Below, one piece after another: positions 1-30,069 of a DNA stretch of 64,000 bases. The notes beneath the pieces are model-generated. The model was not told where the DNA came from. It did not search any database and worked only from the letters and a program-made list of their open reading frames with translations. Positions within the stretch are counted from its first letter, which is position 1; every line of letters starts with the position of its first letter. The stretch lies in assembly GCF_910594005.1 (NCBI RefSeq), contig NC_057818.1:57920001-57984000 (forward strand), read 5' to 3'. The translations under genes were made by a program, and so were the position numbers. Source of the stretch: Cervus elaphus (lineage: Eukaryota > Chordata > Mammalia > Artiodactyla > Cervidae).

Positions 1-70
1 ACAGGGGAGCCTGGTGTGCTGCAGTCCATGGGGTTGCAAAGAGTTGGACACAACTTAGTGACTGAACAAC
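1..70 (+). mobile_element. Bov-tA-type SINE, 3' fragment
   Basis: The 3' part of a Bov-tA SINE, recognised by the 'ctgcagtccatggggttgca' core followed by the aaagagttggacacaactt tail typical of the family. The 5' part lies outside the window. Confidence 0.8.
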
Positions 71-84
71 ATAAGATTAGGTGA

Positions 85-998
85 TTATTTCATCTTTATC
101 CAAGAAAAGGAGAGCCTGGATACTCTGCAACCATGACTCATGAGAATGTAGGGGCTTACAGTTGGGAAGTATGCAGTAATGGGTGCAGCAGAAGTCACCA
201 GCCACCAGCTGGGATTGTTAAAAAGAGCCAAACAAATGTGAAACATGGAGGAGACACTGTACAAAGACACAAACATGCTCACCAGGACCAGGATGCTCTA
301 GGTAGCTCTAGATTCGGGGGAGGATCTTGAAGAGATGCTAGCCCTATGAATATATTGCACCCTTTGCTTGTACCTGTACAAGATGAAAACCATGGAGCCT
401 CTGAACCAGATTGTGAGCATCAGACATGAAACAGCAGGAAGTAAAAACCATCCTACACTCAGTAAAACTTTGATTCTATTATGAATCACATGATAACACA
501 ATCCCAAATCTTTCTTCTTTGTGATGTTTCTGTTACTCCAATGATCTTTCACATACCTAGTAAATAGAATATTTATCAGCATGTGCACAACCCAGCAGAG
601 GAAAATAGCAGATCCAGTGTACTTGGGAGCTTTCATTTTAAGCCGTCCCCACCTGGAGTTCCTGGGACTGATGGTGATGGCCTGGCAGACATTCAAGAGG
701 CAGGTGCTACCAACGGACACTCCCCTGGCCTCTCTGTGGATGTAGTAAGCAATTTTGCATTCAGTATCATTGAGAAAATATTTCCACCCAAACACTTTCA
801 TTGTCCTTAGGGTTCCTGTAGAGAGCATGACCAAGGAGTGGGCTATAAGCAGATACTCAACGATCAGATCTATGGATCTTAGCCTGCACCAGCAAAGTGA
901 AGGAAGAGATAATGGTAAAGAAGACAGAAATTTCCCAGGATTCCAAATACATTCTGGGATAAGAAGATCAATTCTATTGCAAAATCTCTGGTGGCCAT
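85..998 (-). pseudogene. Vomeronasal type-1 receptor (V1R) pseudogene
   Basis: Relic of a single-exon V1R pheromone receptor, a seven-transmembrane GPCR of vomeronasal sensory neurons. The start ATG is at 996-998 and the natural stop (TAA) at 85-87, giving about 304 codons, the usual V1R length. Family landmarks are present in order: an N-terminal block with GILGNF and LLYHYLFLHFAG, then the segment with TCLLNVCQAITISPRNSRW, then LKMKAPKY, then FILYRYKQRVQYIHR, SPESRAT, FNNPSWWLV and FPTVSPYILMSH. Two lesions are visible: a single-base-type frameshift near 880-890, after HFAGAG, and an in-frame TAG at 298-300 where the family usually has Gln after SRAT. The remaining frame is open, so decay is limited. 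No neighbouring V1R is seen here. Confidence 0.9.
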
Positions 999-1194
999 TC
1001 TTCCAGTTCTCTGTGAAGGATATTTGCCTTCTGAGCTAAAGTTTCCTGCATAGAAAAATGAGGCATGGGCCACATGTGTTACACCAGGTGAAATTTAATG
1101 TTGCCCACTTATTATTCATTTCCACAGAGATATATTACCTTCTTGTTTTTATTTTACTAAGAGATTTCCGAGATTTTAATATACAAATTTTAAA

Positions 1195-1740
1195 GAGCTG
1201 TTATATATATCATAAGATATCACTTATATGTGGAATCTAAAAAAAAATTGTACAATTGAACCTATATATGAAATAAAAATTGAATCACAGATGTAGAAAA
1301 CAAACATAATTACTGAGGGAGAAGTTGGGGAGGGATAAATTGGAAAATTGGGATAGACATATACATGCTGAAGTAGTGAAAGTGTTAGTTGTCAGTCATG
1401 TCTGACTCTTTGTGACCCCATGGACTGCACTCTGCCAGGCTCCTCTATCCATGGAATTCTCCAGGCAAGAATTCTGGAGTGGGTTGCCATGCCCTTCTCC
1501 AGGGGATCTTCCTGACCCATTCCTTACCATATGAGCCACCAGGAAAGCCTCATATACACACAGCTATATGTAAAATAGACAACTGACAAGACTTCCCACA
1601 CAGCACAGGAAAGTCTACTCAGTACTCTGTGATGATCTATACAGGAAAAGAATCTAAAAGAGAGTGGATAAATGTATACGTATACTGATTCACTTTGCTG
1701 TACTGCAGAAACAAATGTATCATTATAAATCAACTATGCT
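1195..1740 (+). mobile_element. L1 3'-end fragment
   Basis: Degenerate artiodactyl L1 3' untranslated sequence. It contains the 'agatatcacttatatgtgga' motif, the block around 'cagcacaggaaagtctactc', and 'gattcactttgctgtactgc' followed by a stretch ending in atcaactatgctc. It is interrupted by the SINE at 1368-1552. Confidence 0.7.
1368..1552 (-). mobile_element. Bov-tA-type SINE nested in L1
   Basis: Reverse-orientation Bov-tA SINE. It shows agtcatgtctgactctttg, 'attctggagtgggttgccat' and a 3' end reading gccaccaggaaagcc, the complement of the tRNA-like head. It splits the L1 fragment. Confidence 0.8.
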
Positions 1741-1825
1741 CTGTAGAGTCTTGCCCCAAGGCCTCAGACATGGAGCCCAGAAACAAGGTCATCTCTGGAA
1801 CTGTCTGAGCCCCTTGGTCATTGTT

Positions 1826-2250
1826 GTTCAGTCGCTCAGTTGTGTCTGACTCTTTGCGACTCCATGGACTGCAGCACACCAGCTTTCCCTGTCCTTCGGT
1901 ATCTCCCAGAGTTTGTTCAACTCATATCCAGTGAGTTGGTGATGCCATCCAACCATCTCATTCTCTGTTGTCCCCTTCTCCTCCTACCCTCAATCTTTTC
2001 CAGCATCAGGGCCAGTGAATTGGCTGTTCACATCAGGTGGCCAAATATTGGAGCTTCAGCTTCAGAATCAGTCCTTCCAATGAATATTCAGGGTTGACTT
2101 CCTTTAGGCTTGACTGGTTTGATCTCCTTGCTGTTAAGGGACTCTCAAGAGTCTTCTCTAGCCCCGGAGTTCGAAAGCATCAATTCTTCGGCACTCAAGC
2201 CTTCTTTACAGTCTAACCCTCACATCCGTATGTGACTGCTGGAAAAACCC
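1826..2250 (-). mobile_element. BovB LINE fragment
   Basis: The 3' part of BovB (RTE-clade LINE) ORF2 plus tail in reverse orientation. Landmarks are ttgttcagtcgctcagttgt, 'gtgatgccatccaaccatct', attggagcttcagcttca and 'actctcaagagtcttctcta'. It ends abruptly at the 'gtatgtgactgctggaaaaa' block. Confidence 0.85.
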
Positions 2251-2580
2251 CTTTGTAACCATTGCCAAAAGTTCTGCCCCCACCCCCTTCCATCATCACC
2301 AGCAGACTTAACCCCAAATTAGGCAAAAATGCCCATCCTGGTAGCCACCATAGTGCCCTATCCAATAACCTAGTGCTAGCCTTCCAGCAGGAATTTTCTT
2401 TGTCTTGAGGCTGTAAAAATCAGCTGCTAACCCATGAAAAGCACAGTCTCCCTCCAGCCAGCTGCATTTGTAGCACCTTCATTACCTCTGCTCCCTGCTC
2501 TTAATAAATGCATCCCCTTCTGAAATACTCTGTGTCTGGAAATTCTTTTCCAACCCACGCTGAGACTGCCCTGACATACT
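2251..2580 (+). repeat. Possible solo LTR fragment
   Basis: A stretch between two BovB pieces that looks like the R-U5 part of an ERV LTR: ttgaggctgtaaaaatcag, then an AATAAA at about 2502-2508, followed by 'ctgtgtctggaaattctttt'. I could not define ends or target duplications, so the assignment is tentative. Confidence 0.35.
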
Positions 2581-2664
2581 CAAATAAAAAATTAACTTAA
2601 AATGAATAAAATAAAAGCAGAAAAAAAAATCTGAAAAAAAGAGAGCTCTTATAAATGAGTGAAC

Positions 2665-3135
2665 CTTCATAGGTCTAGACAGCATACTAAAAAGTGGAGA
2701 CATCAGTTTGCTGACAAAGGTCCCTATAGTCAAAGCTATGGTTTTTCCAGTAACCATGTATGGATGTGAAGGTTGGACCCTGAAGAAGGCTGAGGGTCAA
2801 AGAATTGATGCTTTCAAACTGTGTGCTGTAGAAGACTCATAAGAGTCCCTTGGGCAGCAAGGAGATCAAATCAGTCAATCCTAAAGGAACTCAGCCCTGA
2901 ATAGTCATTGGAAGGACTGATGCTGAGGCTGAAGCTCCAATACTTTGGCCACCTGAGGTGAAGAGCTAAGTAACTGGAAAAGACCCTGATGTTGGGAAAG
3001 ATTGAGGGCAGGAGGAAAAGGAGGTGACAGAGGATGAGATGGTTGGATTCATCACTGACTCAATGGACATGAGTTTGAGCAAATTCAGGGAGATGAAACA
3101 GGGCAGGGAAACCTGGAATGACTTAGCAACTAAAC
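2665..3135 (+). mobile_element. BovB LINE fragment
   Basis: The same BovB 3' coding region in forward orientation: aaaagtggagacatcagttt, 'atggttttt' with gtatggatgtgaaggttgg, 'aagctccaatactttggcca' and 'gagatggttggattcatcac'. The reading frame is broken in several places. Confidence 0.85.
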
Positions 3136-3287
3136 CACCACAGGCAAGAAAGGACTTAAACCTGACTTGGCTGGTAACAAATCTAGCACATTTAATCACT
3201 GTGATATCTGACAAATCCAGGTAGCTCTGTTCTCTCAATAGTTTAAATAGATATTGAGCTCTCTTGGTAATGTGTCATTATATTTTG

Positions 3288-3495
3288 GGCTTCCCTGGTG
3301 GCTCAGTGGTAAAGAAACTTCCTGCCAACGCAGGAGACATGGGTTCAATCCCCAGGTCAGGAAGATCCCCTGGAGAAAGAAACGGCAACCCACTCCAGTA
3401 TTCTTGCCTGGGAAATCCCAATGACAGAGGAAGCTGGTGGGCTATAGTCCATGGGGTCACAAAGAGTCGGACATGACTTACAACTAAACAACAAC
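3288..3495 (+). mobile_element. Bov-tA-type SINE, near full length
   Basis: It begins with the tRNA-like head gggcttccctggtggctcag, passes through ggttcaatccccaggtcag and 'cactccagtattcttgcctg', and ends at 'aaagagtcggacatgactta' plus an (aac)n tail. Confidence 0.9.
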
Positions 3496-3903
3496 AACAA
3501 TTGATAGTAGAATATTTTTAGATGAGTGAAAGCATCATGGTATATTTGAGCCTGACTGGGGCTATCTGAAACTCATTATTATAAATGTACACTTTTCTTA
3601 TGTGCCGATTCCTTTTCTTCAATAGGGAAAACAGTCTCATCAATTTAACAGATCAAAGACATTTTCAGGACGTAACAATTACTGTCCCCATCAAGCACTT
3701 CGTATACTCAGAGATAAAGCAAACAATTTTGTACCAGGAACTGTCATCTGGGTTCACCATTTCTGCACAGGACTCAGTGACTTGTAGATTCATCTTACTC
3801 ATTACTAGAAGCAGAAGGTGTCATAGGCACGCACACCTGCAATAACCCTGAATTTAATCTATGCTTTCAGTAAACGAGGTGGAACTTCAGACTGAGCTCA
3901 AAA
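3496..3903. other. No feature recognised
   Basis: Ordinary-composition DNA between two SINEs. I see no conserved frame, RNA gene or repeat that I can name. Confidence 0.5.
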
Positions 3904-3917
3904 CTACAGTTCTTAAG

Positions 3918-4258
3918 GACTCTTCTGGTGCCACAGTGGATAAGAATCCACCTGCTGGTGCGGGGACACGGGGTCCATCCTTGGTCCAGGAAGATTCCAC
4001 ACGTCCTCGAGCAGCTAAGCCTGTGCACCGGCACTTTTGAGCCTGCTCTCTAGAGCGGCACACCAAACTACTGAACCCACATGCTGCAGATACTGAAGGC
4101 TGAGCGCCTAGAATCTGTGATCGGCAGCAAGAGAAGCCACTGCAATGAGAAGCCTGGGCACCACAGCAAGGAGTAGCCCCCACTCACCCCAACTAGAGAA
4201 AGCCCACGCAGCAATGAAGACTCAGTGCAACCAAAAATAAACAAATAAAAGAAAAACC
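3918..4258 (+). mobile_element. CHR-type SINE with target duplication
   Basis: A cetartiodactyl CHR-type tRNA-derived SINE: gactcttctggtgccacagt head, 'gcagctaagcctgtgcaccg', 'agagaagccactgcaatgag' and an (aaat)n-like tail ending aacaaataaaag. It is flanked by identical 14-bp direct repeats ctacagttcttaag at 3904-3917 and 4259-4272, a convincing target-site duplication. Confidence 0.9.
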
Positions 4259-4272
4259 CTACAGTTCTTAAG

Positions 4273-5350
4273 AAAATTAAAAGTCTAAGCTGCATTGTCA
4301 CTCGCAGTCAATGCCAGGAATCAAAGTCACTGTGGATTACACTAAATTATAAATTCAGAGCAGTCATGGATTGCTGTTGGATCTCTAGTCCTGGCCTCTC
4401 TTTACTAGTCCAGCTCAACAGTCAGAATCCTTCTTTCCTTCTGTGTGGCTTTGGCAATGGACTAGATTTAGACCCTCAAGAATTTCCTTTTTTGTGGAAT
4501 AACCACTTACCCCTGATACTTCTTGTCTATAGACTCTTCCTCTCAGATTGAAATAGAAAATCAGTATCTGACTCCTTTCTGTTGCCATTACACTGTAGGA
4601 GGAGGTGTGCTGGTTTGAAAATCAGCACCTGTGTTAGATGAAGGCTGTCACACCCCTAGATATGCATTTGTGATTCCGTGACCTCCCCTTCCCTCAGAAT
4701 TGCGATTATCTTTGCCTGTTTAGCTGCAAGGAGAAGGTAGGCTCATGGAACAAAAGCATACTTGAATAAAACTTGTAATTAACTTTCTAAAAACTTAATT
4801 ATCCTCCCCCCAAAAAAACTACAATCAACTTGTTATTCCCAAAGAGACCACTGCAGTGCCCTGAGGGGCTTTTTCTTTTATGCGATCTGGGGAGGCAGAC
4901 AGGTTCTCATATGGAATGAGCAGGATGCTGAGCTGACAGCTGAGAGCCTGGCAATGAAACTCTTGTATTGTGCTGACTTCTCTGTTCCTCTGAGAAATTT
5001 TTCTACCCAACAGTGGGTTCTTTCCTGATCCCTGAGCTTCAGCATCACTTAAGTATGATCAGAGAACTAGAACCAAAGTGCTTGAGGATTACTAAGCCCT
5101 ATAATTAAAAGGAAGACCATGATGACAGAAATTTTTATGTTAAAATTTATTGTATATATTTGTCCACCTCAATGCCAATTAATTTGCAAGTCTGGGTGGT
5201 GATAAAGATGTTTTCCACTAAAATATATCTTACCAATACAGACCCATTCCCAAGTAGTTACAGAAAATCTAAATAGACAAATATCTACAGAAAGATGGAA
5301 ATTTATAAATTTCTCCCTCTAAAAGTACCCCCAATAGTAACTTTTAACAG
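4273..5350. other. No feature recognised
   Basis: About 1.1 kb without a recognisable gene or repeat. Short frames are present but show no family motif and are not repeated elsewhere in the window. Confidence 0.5.
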
Positions 5351-6335
5351 ATGCTGTCTTGTTCAGTTGCTCAGTCGTCTCTGACTCTTTGCGATCCCAT
5401 GGACTGCAGCACACCACGCTTCCCTGTCTATCATCAACGCCTGGAGCTTGCTCAAACTCATGTCCATCGAGTCAGTGATGCCATCCAACCATCTCATCCT
5501 CTGTCATCCCCTTCTCCTCCTGCCTTCAATCTTTCCCAGCATCAGGGCCTTTTCCAGTGAGTTGACTCTTTGCATCAAGTAGCCAAAGTATTGGAGCTTC
5601 AGCTTCATCATCAGTCCTTTCAATGAATATTCAGGGTTGATTTCCTTTAGGACTGACTGATTTGATCTCTTTGCAGTCCAAGGGACTCTCAAGAGTCTTC
5701 TCTAGCACCACAGTTTGAAAGCATCAATTCTTCGGCACTCAGCCTTCTTTATAGTCCAACTCATATCCGTATATGACTACTGGAAAAACCATAGCTTTGA
5801 CTACACAGAACTTTGTTGACAAAGTGATGCCTCCACTTTTTAATATGCTATGTTTGTTTTGACTGTGTGGATCCCAACAAACTGTGGAAAATTCTTAAAG
5901 AGATGGGGACACCAGACCACTTTACCTGCTTCCTGAGAAATCTATATGCAGGTCAAGAGGCAACGGTCCAATACTCTGGTCACCTGATGTGAAGAACTGA
6001 CTCATTGGAAAAGACCCTGATGCTGGGAAAGATTGAAGGTGGGAGAAGGGGACGACAGAGGATGAGAGGGTTGGATGGCATCACTGACTCAATGGACATG
6101 AGTTTGAGCAAGCTCCAAGTATTGGTGATGGACATGGAAACGTGGTATGCTGCAGTCCATGGGGTCACAAAGAGTCAGACACGACTGAGCCACTAAAATG
6201 AACTGTCATAGCTTTTCTCCCAAGGAGCAAGCGTCTTTTAATTTCATGGCTGCAGTAACCGTCTGCAGTGATATTGGAGCCCAAGAAAATAAAGTCTGTC
6301 ACTGTTTCCATTTTTCCCAGATCTAAGTCTGGGAA
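5351..6335 (-). mobile_element. BovB LINE fragment, interrupted
   Basis: Reverse-orientation BovB running from 'ttgctcagtcgtctctgact' to 'cactgtttccatttttccca'. Its two halves (5351-5855 and 6206-6335) are separated by an oppositely oriented BovB piece. The break falls in the block that elsewhere reads ctgtctaggttggtcata. Confidence 0.8.
5856..6205 (+). mobile_element. BovB LINE fragment nested in BovB
   Basis: Forward BovB that begins in the RT coding region ('ggatcccaacaaactgtgga', then 'atctatatgcaggtcaagag') and jumps by internal deletion to the 3' region ('aagaccctgatgctgggaaa', 'tgcagtccatggggtcacaa'). It sits inside the minus-strand BovB at 5351-6335. Confidence 0.75.
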
Positions 6336-6639
6336 AGTATAATAACCTCTGTCTAGTAGTGTTAGTCCTTTGCACTACCCAGAAACTCTCCTAACTCAGG
6401 AGGACAGAATTTGATTTCCCGGATTCTCAGAAACCTACTGTATTTGCCACATTCTCATCTCTGTCATCTGTTCATCAGAACACACCCCACCTCCACTAGC
6501 AGCCTAAGACTTTGGAGGGATCAAAGAGAGCTTCCTTGCAGTTTCCGCCATGCATTTCCAGAGAGCTCTCATGTGAGCTCTCAATGGGTTGTGTGTTCCT
6601 CACTAAGGAAAAGCAGCATCACACACAGCATCTGGGGCT
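6336..6639. other. No feature recognised
   Basis: About 300 bp with no recognised gene or repeat, just outside the tandem array. Confidence 0.45.
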
Positions 6640-6749
6640 TCCTTGGTGCCTCAGTGGGTAAAAAATCCTTGTGCCAGTGCAGGAGACACAGGTTCGATCC
6701 CTGATCCATGAAGATCCCACATGCCTCGGAGCAACTAAACCCCTGCACC
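6640..6749 (+). mobile_element. tRNA-derived SINE head at the array edge
   Basis: The 5' part of a CHR/Bov-tA-type SINE (gggcttccttggtgcctcag, 'caggttcgatccctgatcca', then gcaactaaacccctgcacc). It stops exactly where homology to units 2 and 3 begins, so the left boundary of the array lies in or beside this SINE. Confidence 0.7.
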
Positions 6750-7594
6750 TTGAACTCACACCAACCAGTCCTGTGAGCACCTGCACTAGATGAGCCCTGC
6801 CTTGGGACCAGCAGTCTTGCTGAACCCCAGGGTCTACTGCACAGGCCCCCCTTCAGTGACACCCTCAGAGCTCACCAGAATCCTGCTCGTCTTTCTTTGA
6901 ATGGACCCATCCACACTCAGCCTGTGGGACCCACAGCACTTCACCCAGGGTCAGGTCTGAACCCCAAGTACTGGAATTTTCTCTGCCTGGTTCTAGCCTT
7001 GACCTTCCTCAGGGGCCCTCAAGGCTTTCTGTGAATTCTCTGAGGACCTAGAGTCATAAACTCACCTACTGCAATTGTCTTTGTTCTCCTGTTAGTTAAA
7101 ACTTTTCAGGGGCTCATTTAAGCAAATGTAAGTTTAACAAAGTCACAAAAAGAATAATCAACAGCCATGATGGGAAAATTCTGAACCAAGATTTATAAAA
7201 TCTTACCCTGTATCATTCTTAGCACATGTGTCTTGTAAGGCTTAAAGGAGCTGTTTTCTCATGGCTTTGGCGTACTTTGAAAGCAATATATAAATATCTG
7301 ATGATATATACATAATATGATTTATATAACACACATTGAATACAAGATATAAATATCTGAAGGTAAGCATGTTAGTAGTGAGAAGACCAAGAAGGAATAT
7401 GTGAGCGTATGTGTATTCTTACACATTTAACTTAGAGAATTTAGAAATGCCAGATCAAAACTGGTCATTTCAGAATTGCAGATGATTGACTAAACACTAT
7501 AAAACTTGTCAATTTGTTGATTAATCTGTTTTGTCTACTTTTCATGGAATTCATTTCCTTAAATGTCAAGAGGTTATGTTTTTTAAGGAACTTC
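6750..7594. other. Unit 1 leading segment, no gene seen
   Basis: Conserved in all three units (31525 and 52704 onward), but no coding frame, splice pattern or repeat that I can name. Confidence 0.5.
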
Positions 7595-7815
7595 AACACG
7601 GTCCTCCCACGTGACTGCACCAGCTTACATTCCCTCCAGCCATGTAGGAGGTTCCCTGATCTCCAAGCCCCTTCAGCGTTTGTGATATTATTAGTGGGCT
7701 TTTTGCGGGTTGTTCTTCTCACTGGCATGCGGTGATACATCCCTGTACCTTTGTTCTGCATTTCTTATTGTTTAGCGGTGGTGAGCATCTTTCTTTTGCC
7801 TCCTGCCCATGGAAA
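7595..7815 (+). mobile_element. Old L1 fragment, unit 1
   Basis: Degenerate L1 3' sequence: ttacattccctccagccatg, 'tattagtgggctttttg', ctggcatgcggtgatacat and gtggtgagcatctttc match the familiar L1 order. Copies lie at 32375 and 53563. Confidence 0.65.
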
Positions 7816-7980
7816 AGAATAAGCTGCCCCGCCCAGCCTCAGCAGCTGTGGGGCACAGGCTTAGTCTCCCCACAGCATGTGGAATATTCCTGGCCCAGGG
7901 ATGAGGCCCTTGTCCCCTGCACTGTCAGATGGATTCTCCACCACCGGGTGACCAGTCTGTTTAGATTTTTTTCCTTTTGA

Positions 7981-7983
<3 letters not shown>

Positions 7984-8015
<32 letters not shown>

Positions 8016-8212
8016 TGGAATATAATTGATTTACAATGTTGTGCTAGTTTGTGCTGTATGACATCGTCAATCAGCCGTAAGTATACATAAATCTTCTCCC
8101 TCTTGGCCCTCCCTCCCGTGGTCTCCGTTTCACCCCTCTCCTCAGCACAGAGCACCACGCTGAGTTCCCTGTGGTAAACAGCAGCTTCCCACCAGCTACC
8201 TATTTTAACCAT
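7984..8212 (-). mobile_element. L1 3'-end fragment with (TA)n, unit 1
   Basis: A TA microsatellite (7984-8011) followed by 'ttggaatataattgatttac', the complement of an artiodactyl L1 3' end. The same element is at 32761 and 53951 with different TA lengths. Confidence 0.65.
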
Positions 8213-8565
8213 CAGTTCAGTTCAGTTGCTCAGTCGTTTCTGACTCTGCGACCCCATGGAGTGCTGCAGGCCAGGTCTCCCTGTCCATCACCAGCTCCTG
8301 GAGCTTGCTCAAGCTCATGTCCATTGAGTCAGTGATGCCATCCAACCACCTCATCCTCTGTCGTCCTGTTCTCCTCCCCTTTTCAATCTGTCCCAGCGTC
8401 AGGGTCTCTTCAAATGAGTCAGTTCTTCACATCAGATGGCCAAAGTATTGAACTTTCAGCTTCAACATCACTTCTTCCAATGAATATCAGGACTGATTTC
8501 CTTTAGGATGGACCGGTTGGATCTCCTTGCAGTCCAAGGGACTCTCAAGAGTCTTCTCCAACGTT
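8213..8565 (-). mobile_element. BovB LINE fragment, unit 1
   Basis: Reverse BovB 3' region from cagttcagttcagttgctca to 'ggactctcaagagtcttctc'. Copies are at 32987 and 54197. Confidence 0.85.
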
Positions 8566-8818
8566 TTACCCTTGGTGGTGTATATACGTCAATGGTACCC
8601 TTTCAATTGGTCCCCCTCTTCTTCTCCTGCTGTGTCCACATCTGATCTCTATATTTGTGCAAATATTGTCTTAACAGATATGTTTGGAATTTAAAAAATG
8701 GTATTGATGACCTTATTTACTGAGCACGAATATAGGCGCAGAGGTAGTTCTTAAGCTTTTCCATGTTAAGCTTTCAAGGCATAAAATACATTGACAATCA
8801 TTCCATGCATTTGACGGT

Positions 8819-9369
8819 TGTAGCCATGTGTTCTGGGAAGCAAACTGACTCAGAAGGACAATGTAGATAGTGGAGTGCAGTTTATTACACTGGCGGGTCC
8901 AAGGCAAAGTCTCCTCTTAGCAAGGACCCTGAACAGTTTTTGTGAAAACTTTATATACCCTAAGTGTACTTGCTCAAACCCACCTCCCCAAATTCCTTGA
9001 AACTAGTCTGGACAAGGTAAAAGAGAGATACGATCAAAGTTAACCCGTGATTCTTGTGTCACAGGACTAAATAAACAGTGGATATTTATCAACAGGCCTG
9101 TGGTCATATCCCGATAAACAGAATGGAATTCACCACTTTGTTCTGTTACAGAGATAATTAACATATTCTTTTAGGCAACAGAGTCCTAATACAAGTCCTG
9201 AGGCTCTTTTATGAGTGGGCGGGGTGGGATCTGATTTTCCATTGGTATGCCATTTCCATATACACCGGGGCGCAAAGTTCAGAGTCCACTGGGAGAGTGA
9301 CCGTGCATGTAGACTGATGCTCACAGCCTGGCCTAAGACGGAGTCCAGCTCTGTCTGTTTCCTCCTTCA
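8819..9369 (-). repeat. Solo LTR of a class I ERV, unit 1
   Basis: An element of about 550 bp, TG..CA-bounded on the plus strand (tgtagccatgtgttctggga to tctgtttcctccttca). It is clearly related to the LTRs of the tRNA-Gly ERVs at 18693 and 56120 (shared 'gaaggacaatg' and 'gtggagtgcagtttatt' blocks) but has a divergent middle. No internal viral sequence flanks it. It is present in all three units, so it predates the duplication. Confidence 0.8.
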
Positions 9370-9450
9370 TTACTAAGTGAAAGAAGCCCATTTGAAAATG
9401 CTACAAAAAGTAGGATTTCTACAATATGACTTTTGGTGTAGGTAAATGGT

Positions 9451-9665
9451 CTTATGTGTGCTCAGTTGTGTCTGAGTATCTGTGATCCCAGGGGCTGTAG
9501 CCTGCCAGGCTCACCTCTGTCCATACATTTCCCAGGAAAGGATACTGGAGTGGGTTGCCATCTCTTCCTCCAGGGGATCTTCTTCACCCAAGGACTGAAC
9601 CCGCATCACCTGGATGTCCTGCATCTGCAGGCAGATTCCTTATCACTCAGTCACCTGGGAATCTA
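9451..9665 (-). mobile_element. Bov-tA-type SINE, unit 1
   Basis: Reverse Bov-tA (tgctcagttgtgtctgagta, 'ggatactggagtgggttgcc', tcactcagtcacctgggaat). Shared by all three units. Confidence 0.85.
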
Positions 9666-11130
9666 GTAAGAAATATAAAAGAGATTAAAAAGGTTCATGA
9701 TTACTGTGGGTTTCAAAGGAGGGACTATGAACATCATAAGTCTAGAGAACTTTCAGGACCATGAAATAATTTGTGTTAAACTGTCATGATGGACACATGT
9801 TATTAAACATTTATCTAGAGGTATGTAGTGCACATTCCTAAAAGGAACACAGGGTTAAACTAGAGAGTTTATCTCTTTACTGCCCATGTAGATTCATCAG
9901 TGGTAACAAATGCTCACTCTGGTGGGGAAAGCTAAGTAGGGAGATTGTCCACATGTGGGAACAAGAGGTATATGGGAAATGTCTATACTTTATTCTCAAT
10001 TCTGCTGTGAAACTAAATCATTTACAAAGTTGGTACTGGTGAATGCAGATTGAATATTTTTTAGAATACATAATATGAGAAAGATGACTATGCTTCTATC
10101 TTTATTTTTTCCTTGGTCATTATACTTTAAAGATGTGGGAAAATAGAGCTCTGAATGGGGCAGACAACGAACTGTAGCAGTTGATTCACAAAACCTAGAA
10201 AAACACACACAGGAAGTAGAGCAACAACATTCTCAGGTGTTAACTCCTGTGTGATGTAACTTATGACAACACCGATCATTTCTTCCTTGGTTGGTCATCA
10301 GAAGCATTTAGGGCATCATTTTCAGAGGCATCTGGCTCCACCCATACGCACTGTGAACCTAGCGTGTCCAGCTCGGTTCAGTTCAGTTCAGTTCAGGTGC
10401 TCAGTCGCCCTGGACTGCAGCACGCCAGGCCTCCTGCTGCCCCTGGTTTCTTTTCCAAGAAAGCGGGGATGGAGATGCCTCCAGGCTCCTGGTCTCTGAA
10501 GTTGGAGGTGCCACGCCTGCAGAGAGGTGGTCACAAAGCAAAGCATTTTGTGAAAACCTGTGTCCCCAGGCTGCAGAGGGGGGTGAAAAAAACTAAGGAC
10601 AGGGGAAATCTTTGGGAGGAATTCTGCAAGTAAAGCCTGGCAGGAACCCAAGACCCCCAGGTGATTCCCACCAAACGCTCACCTCTCCCCTCCCAGCCCC
10701 CAAGGGTACAGGAAGGCTGTGGACCACCACACCCATCCTAGAAAAAGCCCCTCCCCAGGGAATCAGATTGACCTTTTTTGTTTCTAGAAGTTCCCTCCCT
10801 AAACCCTCCCTTCCTGAGGTCTCAGGTGTGAGGTTTCCCCTCAGGGCTCTGAATGCGGGTCTTCCTCTTATGTTTCTTTCAAAACCCTCAAGGCTGGGTC
10901 AGGTTGCCCAGAAGGAGGGCCCACTGTCTCTCGTGAACTGTTCTCTGTAACTTGAAAAGGAAGGAGAAGAACTAGCCGGGCTGATCTGCAAATAGTGTAG
11001 AGCACCAGGATGTGATTAGCATTATCAGGTTAGTCTTGATTCCCCACTACAGACTGGGAACACAGAAAGTCGAAAGGAGCTCAGAAAAGGATGAGGGAAA
11101 CAGGAAAACTTTTTCTTCTCTTTCCCTGCA
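9666..11130. other. Upstream region of KRAB-ZNF gene 1
   Basis: Non-coding, apart from a short BovB-like piece at about 10370-10450 (repeated gttca units and gctcagtcgccctggactgc). The part from 10168 on is absent from unit 2. A promoter and 5' non-coding exon of gene 1 are expected here or further upstream, but I see no decisive promoter signal. Confidence 0.45.
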
Positions 11131-11250
11131 GCAGTTGCAGGTTAAACAGCTGCATGGATGCCTTTGAAGGTATTTTCTCAAGATGCAGATGTGAGTTTTC
11201 GACGTAACATCCCCAGAGAAGACGCAGAGCAGGAGGAAGAAGAGGAGGAA

Positions 11251-11265
<15 letters not shown>
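11131..11265 (+). CDS. Gene 1 start exon
   Basis: A pyrimidine tract and CAG acceptor end at 11130, and a GTACGT donor follows at 11266. The conventional start is ATG 11251 (M-A-A-S-Q, common in KRAB-ZNF genes). A second ATG at 11158 is in the same frame and would add 31 residues with a run of six Glu; an in-frame TAA lies just before it. Unit 2 lacks this exon. Confidence 0.75.

Positions 11266-30069
<18,804 letters not shown>

Noticed and set aside
3288..3380. tRNA-like gene at the head of SINEs (also 14583, 43617, 63637)
   Set aside because: These are tRNA-derived SINE heads with diverged boxes, not tRNA genes.
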